From Multivorans sp965116445 (lineage in GTDB: Bacteria; Acidobacteriota; Thermoanaerobaculia; Multivoradales; Multivoraceae): DNA of 64,000 nt. Location: assembly GCA_965116445.1 (NCBI GenBank), contig OZ220688.1, positions 744,001-808,000 on the forward strand, read 5' to 3'. The notes under the pieces are model-generated. The model was not told the DNA's origin and searched no databases. It saw only the letters and a list, made by a program, of their open reading frames with translations. Shown one piece after another: positions 52,853 to 61,747 of this stretch; the stretch's first letter is position 1; each line of letters begins with the position of its first letter. The translations under genes were made by a program, and so were the position numbers.

Positions 52853-54646
52853 TCAGACTGCGGTGGCTTCGGTAGCGGTGAGGGTGTCGCTGGCGGGCGC
52901 CTGGCGCGCGCGGCGGCGGACCAGGAACACGACGAGCAACTCGATCACGAGGACGAGGAAGGCGGCCCGCAGCACCGGGATGGTCGCCGTCTGCTCGACG
53001 CTCGGCTCGGTGTAGACGTAGAACCAGGACGACAGGGCGCGCTTGTTGCCGCGCTCCCGGTTGAAGCCGTCCCAGACGCTGAACGCGATCGGCGTGTACT
53101 GCTGCTCGGCGAAGCTGACGCCGGCCCGCGACGCGCGGCGCCGCTTGTAGGTCACCGTCCACTTGCCCTGGTCGTACGAGGTCACGGCCTCGACGATGTC
53201 GGCCTCGGTGGGCTCGATCGCATCGCTGCCGCGGCCGCGGAAGGTGTCCGCGACGCCGTAGGTCAGATTGACGAACCAGAGATCGACCGGGTTCTGGCTG
53301 TCGCCGAACAGGAAGTACGGCTTGAGCTGGGGCTTGTCTTCGGGGGCCAATGAAGCCGGGAACTGGAGCGCCACGGCATCGGAGAACTCAGCGCCGTCGC
53401 TGCCGGCGTCGCCGCCCCCGAAGAAGTCGTCGTCGCCACCGCCGAAGAAGTCGTCCGCGCTTTCATCGACCGTCTCGACGCCGAAGAACCCGGAATCGTC
53501 CTCCGGCTCCGCCTCCTCGACGCCGAAGAACCCGTCGTCATCCCCGGAAGCCTCCTCGACGCCGAAGAAGCCGCCGTCGCCGTCCCCTCCGTCATCGCCG
53601 CCGATTCCGTTGTCCTCGTTCCACATCGGTACTTCGAGGCTCGGGCTGTTCCGGCCGGCGTTGTCGGCGCGTAGATCGTGCCAGCTCACGCGGAACGCGA
53701 TCTCGTCCCGGTTGTAGACGGCCCGAGCCTCGATCGACGTAACCGAGGGGTAGAAGTTCCGCCCGGGCTCTGTGATCTGGCCGACGAGGGGGAAACGGGT
53801 CATCGGCGCGTTCTCGAACTGGGCGTCGAGTGCTTCCGCGTCCTGCAGATCGAGTGCTTCCTCGGAGTAGACGGCGGTGATCAGCGTGCCGTAGCCCGGA
53901 TCGTCGCCGTCGCCCAGGGAGTAGACGTAGTTCACCAGGTGCTGGCGGTCCTCGACTTCGAGCGAGTCCGCGTAGGACGGCATCGGCGTGCCGTTCAGCC
54001 CGGTGGAAAAGGTGCGGTAGATGTCCTCCTTGGTTGGCCCGCCGCGGTAGGTCCAGCGCTCGGTCAGGTCGGCGACCTTGATCGGATCACTCTTGTCGTT
54101 GACCAGTGTCGGTGCGGAGGGGCCGTCGCCGCGGCCGACCTCGCCGTGGCAGGCGGCGCAGCCCTGCTCCTCGTAGACCACGCGCCCGCGGGCGATCGAC
54201 TCCTCGGTCGACTCGAGCGGCGGGGGAATGTCGATCGGCTCGCCGTACCGGTCCGGGTTCTCGAAGTCCGGCGAGAAGGACTTGATGTAGTAGATGACGT
54301 TGTCGATTTCCGTGCTGGTCAGGTTGGGCCAGCCCGGCATCGAAGTGTAAGGGGCTCCGATCTCGATCACCCGGCGCAGGTCGTCGTCCGTGGGCAGCAT
54401 GCCGTTCGGCGTGGTGCGGAACTTGTACTTGCCGGTCGTGAAGTCGCGGGGTTTCGGCTTGACCCGCAGCGTGGCGTAGCCGTTACCGTCGCCCGTGTCT
54501 CCGTGGCACTGGCCGCAGTACTTGTCGTAGACGACCTTGCCGGCCGCTCGCTGCTCCTCGGTGCCGAGGTCGACCTGGGCGGCCAGCGGCGCGGCCAGGA
54601 ACGCGGCGGCGACCGCGGCCACGGTGCGGCTGGAATGAGCAGCCAT
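52853..54646 (-). CDS. Dihaem cytochrome c with ethylbenzene-dehydrogenase-like haem domain
   Basis: A protein of 597 residues from ATG 54646, overlapping the upstream stop by one base. Signal peptide 1-23. Two class I cytochrome c domains: C44-GQ-CH (DKYCGQCHGDTGDGNGY) and EEQGCAACHGEVGRGDG near 165. Residues ~270-560 resemble the EB_dh (gamma-subunit) haem-b domain (EIAFRVSWHDLRADNAGRNS, DLWFVNLTYGVAD). A long acidic insert with repeated GFFGVEE interrupts it. One C-terminal transmembrane helix follows (VLRAAFLVLVIELLVVFLV). It probably passes electrons in the periplasm within this operon's respiratory complex. Confidence 0.85.
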   Translation of the reverse strand: MAAHSSRTVAAVAAAFLAAPLAAQVDLGTEEQRAAGKVVYDKYCGQCHGDTGDGNGYATLRVKPKPRDFTTGKYKFRTTPNGMLPTDDDLRRVIEIGAPYTSMPGWPNLTSTEIDNVIYYIKSFSPDFENPDRYGEPIDIPPPLESTEESIARGRVVYEEQGCAACHGEVGRGDGPSAPTLVNDKSDPIKVADLTERWTYRGGPTKEDIYRTFSTGLNGTPMPSYADSLEVEDRQHLVNYVYSLGDGDDPGYGTLITAVYSEEALDLQDAEALDAQFENAPMTRFPLVGQITEPGRNFYPSVTSIEARAVYNRDEIAFRVSWHDLRADNAGRNSPSLEVPMWNEDNGIGGDDGGDGDGGFFGVEEASGDDDGFFGVEEAEPEDDSGFFGVETVDESADDFFGGGDDDFFGGGDAGSDGAEFSDAVALQFPASLAPEDKPQLKPYFLFGDSQNPVDLWFVNLTYGVADTFRGRGSDAIEPTEADIVEAVTSYDQGKWTVTYKRRRASRAGVSFAEQQYTPIAFSVWDGFNRERGNKRALSSWFYVYTEPSVEQTATIPVLRAAFLVLVIELLVVFLVRRRARQAPASDTLTATEATAV

Positions 54647-55464
54647 CAGTGCTGCCCCAGAGCGCGCGGCTCGAAGCCGTTGAAGTCGTAGATGAACAGG
54701 TTGACGTCCCACATCTCTTCCGTGGTCAGGAACTTCTCCCAAGCCGGCATCGCGCTGTCCCAGGGCGTACCGCCTTCCGGGAGACCGGGGCCGCCCAGGG
54801 CGATCCGCCAGTGGACGAAGGAAGACTGCAGGATCGGCAGGGTGCCGCTGTCGTTGAAGTTGCTGGGTACCGGGTTCAGGCCGTGGGCGAACATGCCGTC
54901 TCCGCCCATGCCGTCACCGTGGCACCAGAAGCAGTTCTCGTAGTAGACGCGGCGGCCGTTCTCCAGGTGTTCCTCGTAGGCTTCCGGGTCGTCTTCGTGA
55001 AGATGGGTGTACGGGTTGTCCGCGGTCGCCATGTCGATCGTTTCGCCGTGAACCGTGATCGTCGCGTTCGGAGAAGGATGGACCTCCCGTCCGAAGCCGG
55101 GCGCCTCGAGCGGGACGTTCATGTCCGCGTAGACGTTGTAGGCGGCGAGCGCCGGCAGAGCGACGAGAAGCGCGGCGAGAGGGAGCCTGTAGCTCGGCTC
55201 GCGAATCAGGCGCACGATCGGCGAGGTGACCTCCGCCAGCCGCTCGCGGCTCGACGAAGCGAAGCACACGAGGGCAAGAGTCGTGATTCCCAGATAGATC
55301 GTCGCCACGGACTGGGGAATCGGGACGGTGAAGCCGAACTTGAAGAAGGCCCACAGCGCTCCCCAACTGAAGAGCAGCCAGGTCAGAGTGTTGGCGCGGC
55401 GCCAGACCAGCAGGCCGGTGACCGCGGCCAAGGCGAGAAGAACCGGCAGGTTGAATCCGTCCAT
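54646..55464 (-). CDS. Membrane-anchored monohaem cytochrome c
   Basis: A protein of 272 residues. Three or four N-terminal transmembrane segments (LPVLLALAAVTGLLVW, TWLLFSWGALWAFFKFGFTV, ATIYLGITTLALVCF, LPLAALLVALPALAAYNVYA) precede a periplasmic cytochrome domain. The haem site is C178-FW-CH (YYENCFWCHGDGMGGDGM). A Met in DSAMPAWEKFLTTEEMWDV is the likely sixth ligand. It starts 2 bp after the preceding cytochrome gene, so it is part of the same operon. Confidence 0.88.
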   Translation of the reverse strand: MDGFNLPVLLALAAVTGLLVWRRANTLTWLLFSWGALWAFFKFGFTVPIPQSVATIYLGITTLALVCFASSSRERLAEVTSPIVRLIREPSYRLPLAALLVALPALAAYNVYADMNVPLEAPGFGREVHPSPNATITVHGETIDMATADNPYTHLHEDDPEAYEEHLENGRRVYYENCFWCHGDGMGGDGMFAHGLNPVPSNFNDSGTLPILQSSFVHWRIALGGPGLPEGGTPWDSAMPAWEKFLTTEEMWDVNLFIYDFNGFEPRALGQH

Positions 55465-55466
55465 CT

Positions 55467-55934
55467 TCAGTAGCCCAGTTCGGTGTCCAGGGTGACGGTC
55501 GCTGTGCCGCCCTGGTTCTGCAACCAGGCGATCACGGCTCTCATCTCATCGTCCGAAAAGCTGATCGGAGGCTCGTTCATCTTCTGCATGCCCTGAGCGA
55601 AGCCGGGAACGAGGAAGGCGTCCGGTTCGTACAGGGACTGGGCCAGGTACTCGATGTCGGACATCCCCTCGATCCGGGTGCCGGCGCGCGAGCCGATGCC
55701 GTCGAAGCCCGGCGCGCGGACATCGTTGTGGCAGCTCATGCAGATGCCCCTGCCGTTGGCCAGTTCGAGGCCGACCTGGATGAGTTCTTCCGTTGTCATT
55801 TCGGCGCTGATCAGAACCGGCGGCGGAGGATGGACCTCCTTCTGGGGCACGATCTGGCCCAGGTACATGTAGAACGCCGTGGTGCCGAGCACCAGGGCGA
55901 CCAGCTTGAGCGGCATTGGCAGGGTCAGCTTCAT
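55467..55934 (-). CDS. Small anchored cytochrome c
   Basis: A protein of 155 residues. An N-terminal membrane anchor (LKLVALVLGTTAFYMYLG) is followed by one cytochrome c domain with C65-MS-CH (NGRGICMSCHNDVRAPGF). A likely Met ligand lies in FAQGMQKMNEPPISFSDDEM. Its ATG overlaps the stop of the CydA-like gene (ATGA), so the two are made together; it is a good candidate for the direct electron donor or acceptor of that protein. Confidence 0.88.
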   Translation of the reverse strand: MKLTLPMPLKLVALVLGTTAFYMYLGQIVPQKEVHPPPPVLISAEMTTEELIQVGLELANGRGICMSCHNDVRAPGFDGIGSRAGTRIEGMSDIEYLAQSLYEPDAFLVPGFAQGMQKMNEPPISFSDDEMRAVIAWLQNQGGTATVTLDTELGY

Positions 55935-57850
55935 GCCGCCCCCCCTTCTTCGAGCTCAGCGGCCGATTTCGGCTGGTAGTCCTTCTTGCCGCCCAGACTG
56001 CTGAGCCAGAAGACGACGCCGAGAAGGCCGAAGAAGATGAGCACGGTGACCGAGACGACCTGGGTGGCGAAGCCGAGAGTGGGCGTGTAGGCGTCCGGGG
56101 ACGTGTCGAGGACCACACCGTAGACGTGCCATTCCTGGCGCAGGCCGGAGCGGACGTAGCCCATCAGCCCCATCAACCAGGTGAAGCTGAGCGCGATGAA
56201 GATCAGGGCGTACTGCGAGATCGCGGGGATCTTCCCCCACTGCGTCTCGCCGGGCTGCCGCGCATTGCGGTACAGCGGCAGGTCGATGATCGTGATCACA
56301 GCCATCGCGGCGAGCACGGAGTAGACCTGGGGTATCGCGAATCGGATGCGTGTTGCCGCGTCCACGTAGTAGCCGTAGATGCCGAAGAAGATGACGAGCG
56401 CCGCGGTCGCGGCGAAGACCACGACTTGAGCGCGGCTCAGGAGTTGCCTCTGCGGGTGGGTCGACTGCTTGCCGGTTCGCCGGTAGAGGAGGAAGCTCAT
56501 GTAGGTCGAGAGGATGAGAATGTTGACCGCGGTGTTCTTGGCCGACATCTGTCCCAGATAGGAGAGCTGCGGGTGGCTGCTGCCACCCATCGCGGCGATC
56601 TCGGAAACGGACGCGATCGCATATCGGGGCGTCGCCCAAACGGCGAAGCAGAGAGCGATCGCGATCAGCAGATACTTGATGAACTTCTGGAAATGGGCGG
56701 TGCCCTCGATCCTCCCCATCCCCAGCCACAGGTAGTAGTTCGCGCCCAGGAACAGGTTGCCGATCAGTGCCGCCTGGAGTACGAAGAGCCAGGAGAAGGT
56801 GCCGCCCATCATCTGGATGCCCAGCGTCTGGCTGAAGGCGTAGATTTCGCTCGCCAGGTAGTAGCCGGCGAAGGGCAGCGGCAGAAACGCGATGATCGCG
56901 ACGAAGTTGCCGATGTAGCCCATCCAGTCGAAGTGGGCCTTCTCTTCGTCGGTCTTCGCCCGGAGGTAGCGGAAGGCCGCATAGGCGGCGGCGATCGAAC
57001 CGCCGAAGGCGACGTTGGCGATGATCCGGTGGATGTTGATCGGCATCCACGTGAAGTTGAAAAAGGCGTCCCGGAGACTGAGCAGTGCCCCGCTCTCGGA
57101 GACCGCGGAGACGAAGTCCGGAATGCCGTCGCCGTCCACGTCCTCCCGTTTGCCGGGCGACATCATGAAGGTCAGCCAGGCGTTGGCGATGAACATGATC
57201 GCGGTGCCGACGACGTTCAGCATCAAGCCGAGGAACAGGTGCACCTTCGGCCCGAACTTGCCCCAGCCGTAGTAGTAGCTGTAGAGGAACAACGCCTCCA
57301 GGAAGAACAGCAGCACATACGGCAGGAAGGTCGGCGAGAAGATGTGCATCAGGTAGTTCGTGAACTTCGGGTACAGGATGATCAGCCCGAAGGTCAGGAA
57401 CGCGCCGAAGGTGGCGGTCATCGAGAACGAGACGGAGAGCAGCTTGGTGAACTCGTAGGCCAGCTTGTTGTAGCGCTCTTCCTTCTTCACGTAGCCGATG
57501 AACTCGATGATGAAGGCGAACAGGGGCACCGCGAGGACGAACGCCGCGAACAGCAGGTGGAGCTGCGCCAGCACCCACACGGTGACCCGGCTGCCGACGA
57601 AGGGCACTGAGCGGTACTCGGCCTCTTCGTAGGGAAGGGCTCTCGCCTCCTCCTCGTCGGCCGCCTGCTCGTCCGCGATGCCCTGCTGGCGCGGCGTGAG
57701 TTCGGTTTCGCCCAGGGCTTCCTCGGCCGCCACCTGGCGATCAGGCTGGCGGTACTCGTTGTCCACCAGGAAGCCGCCCAGGCGGACCGTGACGATCACC
57801 GACACGAAGGCGAGAACGCCGATGCCGAAGAGGATCTTGTTTCTGCTCAC
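55931..57850 (-). CDS. Cytochrome-bd subunit I (CydA)-like membrane protein
   Basis: A protein of 639 residues with about 12 transmembrane segments. VLAQLHLLFAAFVLAVPLFA, YYGWGKFGPKVHLFLGLMLN and WMPINIHRIIANVAFGG place His residues where CydA has haem ligands. The CydA hallmark WxxxExGRQPW is replaced by GYVRSGLRQEWHVYG, so the Glu and GRQPW are degenerate. No CydB lies next to it. It lies in an operon with ACIII-type cytochromes in place of NrfD-like subunits. It may be a quinol-interacting or oxidase-like subunit; activity cannot be told from sequence. Confidence 0.82.
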   Translation of the reverse strand: MSRNKILFGIGVLAFVSVIVTVRLGGFLVDNEYRQPDRQVAAEEALGETELTPRQQGIADEQAADEEEARALPYEEAEYRSVPFVGSRVTVWVLAQLHLLFAAFVLAVPLFAFIIEFIGYVKKEERYNKLAYEFTKLLSVSFSMTATFGAFLTFGLIILYPKFTNYLMHIFSPTFLPYVLLFFLEALFLYSYYYGWGKFGPKVHLFLGLMLNVVGTAIMFIANAWLTFMMSPGKREDVDGDGIPDFVSAVSESGALLSLRDAFFNFTWMPINIHRIIANVAFGGSIAAAYAAFRYLRAKTDEEKAHFDWMGYIGNFVAIIAFLPLPFAGYYLASEIYAFSQTLGIQMMGGTFSWLFVLQAALIGNLFLGANYYLWLGMGRIEGTAHFQKFIKYLLIAIALCFAVWATPRYAIASVSEIAAMGGSSHPQLSYLGQMSAKNTAVNILILSTYMSFLLYRRTGKQSTHPQRQLLSRAQVVVFAATAALVIFFGIYGYYVDAATRIRFAIPQVYSVLAAMAVITIIDLPLYRNARQPGETQWGKIPAISQYALIFIALSFTWLMGLMGYVRSGLRQEWHVYGVVLDTSPDAYTPTLGFATQVVSVTVLIFFGLLGVVFWLSSLGGKKDYQPKSAAELEEGGAA

Positions 57851-57872
57851 TGACTTTCCGCTCCCTGAGGCG

Positions 57873-58487
57873 CTACTGGCGGGCTTCCCGCTCCGCCTGC
57901 ATCGTCCGGCGTTCTTCCTGCAACTCGCGGACGTAGGCGACGATCGCCCAGCGATCCTCGACCCCGAGGGGGTAGCGGTAGCCCGCCATCAGCCCGGAAC
58001 CGTTCGTGATGATGTCGTAGAGGCGGCCGTCGCTGTAGCCGGCGCGCAGTTCGTCGTGGAGCGAGGCGGTCGGGGTGTCGGCCCGTTCGAACAGGATGCC
58101 CTGGCCGGTGCCGCGTTCGTCGTGGCAGGGCTGGCAGTAGATCGTGTAGCCCTTCTGTCCACGGGCCAGCAGGTCGCCGGTGACCGGGATCGGCGAAGCC
58201 TCGAGAAGGTACCCCTCGTCATCGCGACCGAACGTCAGGCGGTGGTCGATGTCCAGTTGGCCGCGGGCCACGGTCCCGGCGACGGGCTGGCGCATCGCCA
58301 TCCCGTCGTAGAAGAAGGCGCTCGCCTCCTGCGGGTCGTAGCGCTCCTGGTAGTCCATGTTCGGGTTCAGATGGATGGGCGGGTACGGGGAAGGCATGCC
58401 CCGGCAACCGAGCAGGACCAGAACCGCAACCAGGGCGGCGGTCGTGAGCCGCAGGTTCGCGCGGCTGGCTGGCGTTGCCTCACGCAT
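57873..58487 (-). CDS. ActE-like cytochrome c lipoprotein (alternative complex III)
   Basis: A protein of 204 residues from ATG 58487, overlapping the ActB stop (TGATG). The lipoprotein signal is AALVAVLVLLGC with lipid-acceptor Cys28. SPYPPIHLNPNMDYQERYDP followed by FYDGMAMRQPVAGTVARG is the ActE signature, and the haem site is YCQPCHDERGTGQG. ActE is the monohaem electron-output subunit of alternative complex III, on the periplasmic side. Normally ActC and ActD lie between ActB and ActE; here they do not. Confidence 0.88.
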   Translation of the reverse strand: MREATPASRANLRLTTAALVAVLVLLGCRGMPSPYPPIHLNPNMDYQERYDPQEASAFFYDGMAMRQPVAGTVARGQLDIDHRLTFGRDDEGYLLEASPIPVTGDLLARGQKGYTIYCQPCHDERGTGQGILFERADTPTASLHDELRAGYSDGRLYDIITNGSGLMAGYRYPLGVEDRWAIVAYVRELQEERRTMQAEREARQ

Positions 58488-61400
58488 CAGTGTGCGTCCT
58501 CGCCGTGCCCGCCGTCGTCTCCCGCGCCGTGGTCGTCGGCCGGCTCCGGGGCCGGAGTGATGTCGCGGTTCGGATGGCGGATCTTCGCCAGGTAGGTGGT
58601 CCGCGGCTTCGTGTGCAGATCGTTGAGCAGGTTGTAGTTGCGGGGGCTCGACTTCGCCTCGACGACCTGGCTTGCGGCATCCGTGATGTCGCCGAAGCGG
58701 ATCGCGTCGGCCGGACAGGCCTGCTGGCAGGCGGTGACGACGTCGCCGTCGGCCAGCGGCCGGCCGTCCTGCTTCGCGTCGACCTTGGCGCGGCTGATCC
58801 GCTGCACGCAGTAAGTGCACTTCTCCATGACCCCGCGCGAACGGATCGTGACGTCCGGGTTCTTGCCCAGCTTCATCACCTCAGGGGTGTCCTTGGTGAA
58901 GTTGAAGTAGTTGAACCGCCGGACCTTGTACGGGCAGTTGTTCGAGCAGTAGCGGGTGCCGATGCAGCGGTTGTAGACCATCGCGTTCAGCCCGTCGTCA
59001 TCGTGGACGGTGGCGGCGACGGGGCAGACCTGCTCGCAGGGCGCGTTCTCGCACTGCATGCAGGGCACCGGCTGGAAGTTCGTTTGCGGGTCGTGGGGCA
59101 GGGGGTCGACCAACTCTTCGAGCATGCTGTCGGCCTCGCTCTCGGAGGAGAAGTAGCGGTCGATGCGCAGCCAGTGCATCTCCCGGCCTTCCATCACCTG
59201 ATCCTTGCCGACGATCGGGATGTTGTTTTCGCTCTGACAGGCGATGACGCAGGCGTTGCAGCCGGTGCAGGCGTTCAGGTCGATCGTCATGCCCCACTGG
59301 GGCGAGTCGCCGTAGGTCCACTCGTCCCACATCGAGTTCTCGTGGGGCTTCTCGCTGTGGGCGGTGGCGAAGTCGGGGTGTTCTTTGAAGTAGTCGAGGT
59401 CGGCTTCCTTGACGAGCGGCCGACCTTCCATCGAGTGATGGTCCTGGGTCTGCGCCAGAGGATAGGAGCCACCACTTGCCCGCAGGGCGCAGCGGCCAAC
59501 GTGGAGGGCGTCCGAAGTGCGCAGCAGATAGCCGTTCCGGCCGGGGGTGTGATCCTCGTCGTTCGCGGTGCTGGCGATCCGGCCGCCGAAGTCCCGGCCG
59601 TAGCCGAGATCGATTGTCACGCTGTTGTCGGCCTGACCGGGGACCTGCCACACCGGCAGTTCGAGTTCGCGCTCACCGCGTGTGACGGTGACCAGGTCCT
59701 CGTTCTCCAGGCCGAGCGCGCTGGCGGTGGCCGGGCTGATCAGGGCGGCGTTGTCCCAGGTCAGCTTGGTCATCGGGTCGGGAAGTTCCTGGAGCCAGCC
59801 GTTGTTCGCGAAGCGTCCGTCGTAGAGAGCCGCGGAGGAGCGGAAGACGACTTCCAGCTCCTCGCCAAGGGCGATCGGGCTGGCAGCGTCGCCGGCCGCG
59901 CGGACGGCGGCGGCACAGTCTTCGGGGGCGACGGCCGCGAGTTCGGCCGCGGGGGCGGCGCTGCCTTCCTGGACGCCGTCATGGAGCACTCGCCGCCAGG
60001 CGATCTCGAACTCGGAGAGGGCGACGGGAACCGGCAGGGACATGGGGTCGACCGGCGGGGCGTCGGCGTCCTCGCTGCCATCCTCCGTTGCGTCCGCGGC
60101 ATCCTCCGGCACGGAAGCCTCGGCTTCGGAGCCGTCTTCGAGCGGCAGCCCGAGCAGTTCGGACCACGTCTCGCGGACCAGGTCGCGACCGTCTCGTGCC
60201 TCGCCCAGGGCGACGAGCGCCAAAACCTCGATCGCGCTCCTGGCGCCGTAGAGCGGCTCGATCAGGGGCTGCACCACGCTGGCGGTGCCTTCCGTCGCGC
60301 GGGCGTCGCCCCAAGTCTCCAGGTAGTGGGCCAGCGGCACGTGCCAGCGGGCCAGGCGGCTTGTCTCGTCGCGATACGTGCCGACGTGGATCAGCGCTCC
60401 GGCGGCGTTCAGATTCTCGAGCGCCCCGGCGAAGTCGAGGTCGGCGGGAGCGCTGTAGACCGGGTTCGTTCCCAGAACGACCAGCCTGTCGACGGCGCCT
60501 TCGTTCAGCGCGGCCGTCAGGGCGGCCAGGTCGGCGTCGCTCGAACTGCCGGTGTCCGGTGTCTGGTGGTAGGTCACCGTCGCGCCGGCGTTGCCGAGAG
60601 CCGAGTTCAGGGCGTAGACCGCGGCGTGAACCTCCGGCGGCTGGCGGTCGCCGGCCACGATCAGTCCGGCGCCCTGGTGACTCACCAGATCCGCCGCGAG
60701 GCCTTGCACCCAGGCGTCGTCGATGTCCGTTGCGGGCGCGCCGCCGTCCAGGGGAAGTTCCAGGCCGTGGGCGACGAGGGCGTCTCCAAGCTGGGCCACG
60801 AAGGCGGCGACTCGTCCGCTCTGAACCCGCAGCCGATGGTCGGCGTTGGCGGCCGTGAGCGAGTGGACGCCGTCGACGGCGTAGTGGCGCAGCATCGCGG
60901 GGGAGCCGTTGTCGCCCACGCGCCGGGCCTTGGCGTAACCGCGCAGGTTGCGGACGCTGTCGCCCTCCGTGCCGAGCAGGTCGGAGTCCAGGGTGAGCAG
61001 GACCTGCGTCCGATCCAGGTGGGGGAGGGCGTGGTAGTGCTCGCCGGCCACCGACTCGAGGCCGCGGTCGGCGTTCTCGTCGCTCACCGGCTGCCAGGTC
61101 ACCCAGCGCGCCTGGGGATAGCGCTCGAGCAGGGCCGACTTGAGCCGCAGCAGGGTCGGCGACGAGGACGGCTCGGCGAGGACCGCCAGCCCGGCGCCGT
61201 CGGCGGCAGGAGCGAGGTCGCCCTCGGTCCAGGCCGCGACGAGGTCGCCCCACGAAGACGGCTGGTCGCCGAACCGCACCATCTTGGAGCGGTCCGGGTC
61301 GTACAGGTCGAGGATGGAGGCCTGTGCCCAGACACCAGACGCGCCGCCGGAGGACGGGTGGAGTTCGTTCCCCTCGACCTTCGTCGGCCTGCCCTCGTGA

Positions 61401-61747
61401 CTCTCCATCAGCACGCCGAGGGCCCGGTTGCCGAACGGCATCGTCGTGGCGTACGCCTGCGAAACGCCGGGAACCATGCCCTCCGGCGCGTCGACGTAGG
61501 GAACGATGTGTTCGACCGGGCGGCGGATCACGTCGCAGCCGACCAGACCGGCGAGAGAAGCGGTGGAGCCGAGCATCGCGAGCACGCTGCGCCGGCTCAA
61601 GCCCTCCTGGAGCAGTTCGGGGGGCGCCTCGGAGGCCCCTTCCGGGAACTCGCGGTGCAGGAACTCGGTGGCTCGGGCATCGCCCTGCACCTGTTCCAGG
61701 CTGCGCCAGTACGTCTTCGCCGGCCGGTTGCCGTTGCCTGCGCTCAT
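58487..61747 (-). CDS. ActB-like iron-sulfur protein (alternative complex III)
   Basis: A protein of 1086 residues from ATG 61747, overlapping the ActA stop. It starts with TYWRSLEQVQGDARATEFLH and a Tat signal (LSRRSVLAMLGSTASLAG). Residues ~100-700 are a molybdopterin-oxidoreductase-like domain that in ActB lacks the cofactor. The C-terminal part is a ferredoxin-like domain with four Cys clusters: CTGCNACVIACQSEN, CMQCENAPCEQVCP, CIGTRYCSNNCPYKVRRF, and CTYCVQRI with CQQACP. It carries electrons between quinol sites and the cytochromes. The Asp/His-rich tail is variable. Confidence 0.93.
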   Translation of the reverse strand: MSAGNGNRPAKTYWRSLEQVQGDARATEFLHREFPEGASEAPPELLQEGLSRRSVLAMLGSTASLAGLVGCDVIRRPVEHIVPYVDAPEGMVPGVSQAYATTMPFGNRALGVLMESHEGRPTKVEGNELHPSSGGASGVWAQASILDLYDPDRSKMVRFGDQPSSWGDLVAAWTEGDLAPAADGAGLAVLAEPSSSPTLLRLKSALLERYPQARWVTWQPVSDENADRGLESVAGEHYHALPHLDRTQVLLTLDSDLLGTEGDSVRNLRGYAKARRVGDNGSPAMLRHYAVDGVHSLTAANADHRLRVQSGRVAAFVAQLGDALVAHGLELPLDGGAPATDIDDAWVQGLAADLVSHQGAGLIVAGDRQPPEVHAAVYALNSALGNAGATVTYHQTPDTGSSSDADLAALTAALNEGAVDRLVVLGTNPVYSAPADLDFAGALENLNAAGALIHVGTYRDETSRLARWHVPLAHYLETWGDARATEGTASVVQPLIEPLYGARSAIEVLALVALGEARDGRDLVRETWSELLGLPLEDGSEAEASVPEDAADATEDGSEDADAPPVDPMSLPVPVALSEFEIAWRRVLHDGVQEGSAAPAAELAAVAPEDCAAAVRAAGDAASPIALGEELEVVFRSSAALYDGRFANNGWLQELPDPMTKLTWDNAALISPATASALGLENEDLVTVTRGERELELPVWQVPGQADNSVTIDLGYGRDFGGRIASTANDEDHTPGRNGYLLRTSDALHVGRCALRASGGSYPLAQTQDHHSMEGRPLVKEADLDYFKEHPDFATAHSEKPHENSMWDEWTYGDSPQWGMTIDLNACTGCNACVIACQSENNIPIVGKDQVMEGREMHWLRIDRYFSSESEADSMLEELVDPLPHDPQTNFQPVPCMQCENAPCEQVCPVAATVHDDDGLNAMVYNRCIGTRYCSNNCPYKVRRFNYFNFTKDTPEVMKLGKNPDVTIRSRGVMEKCTYCVQRISRAKVDAKQDGRPLADGDVVTACQQACPADAIRFGDITDAASQVVEAKSSPRNYNLLNDLHTKPRTTYLAKIRHPNRDITPAPEPADDHGAGDDGGHGEDAH

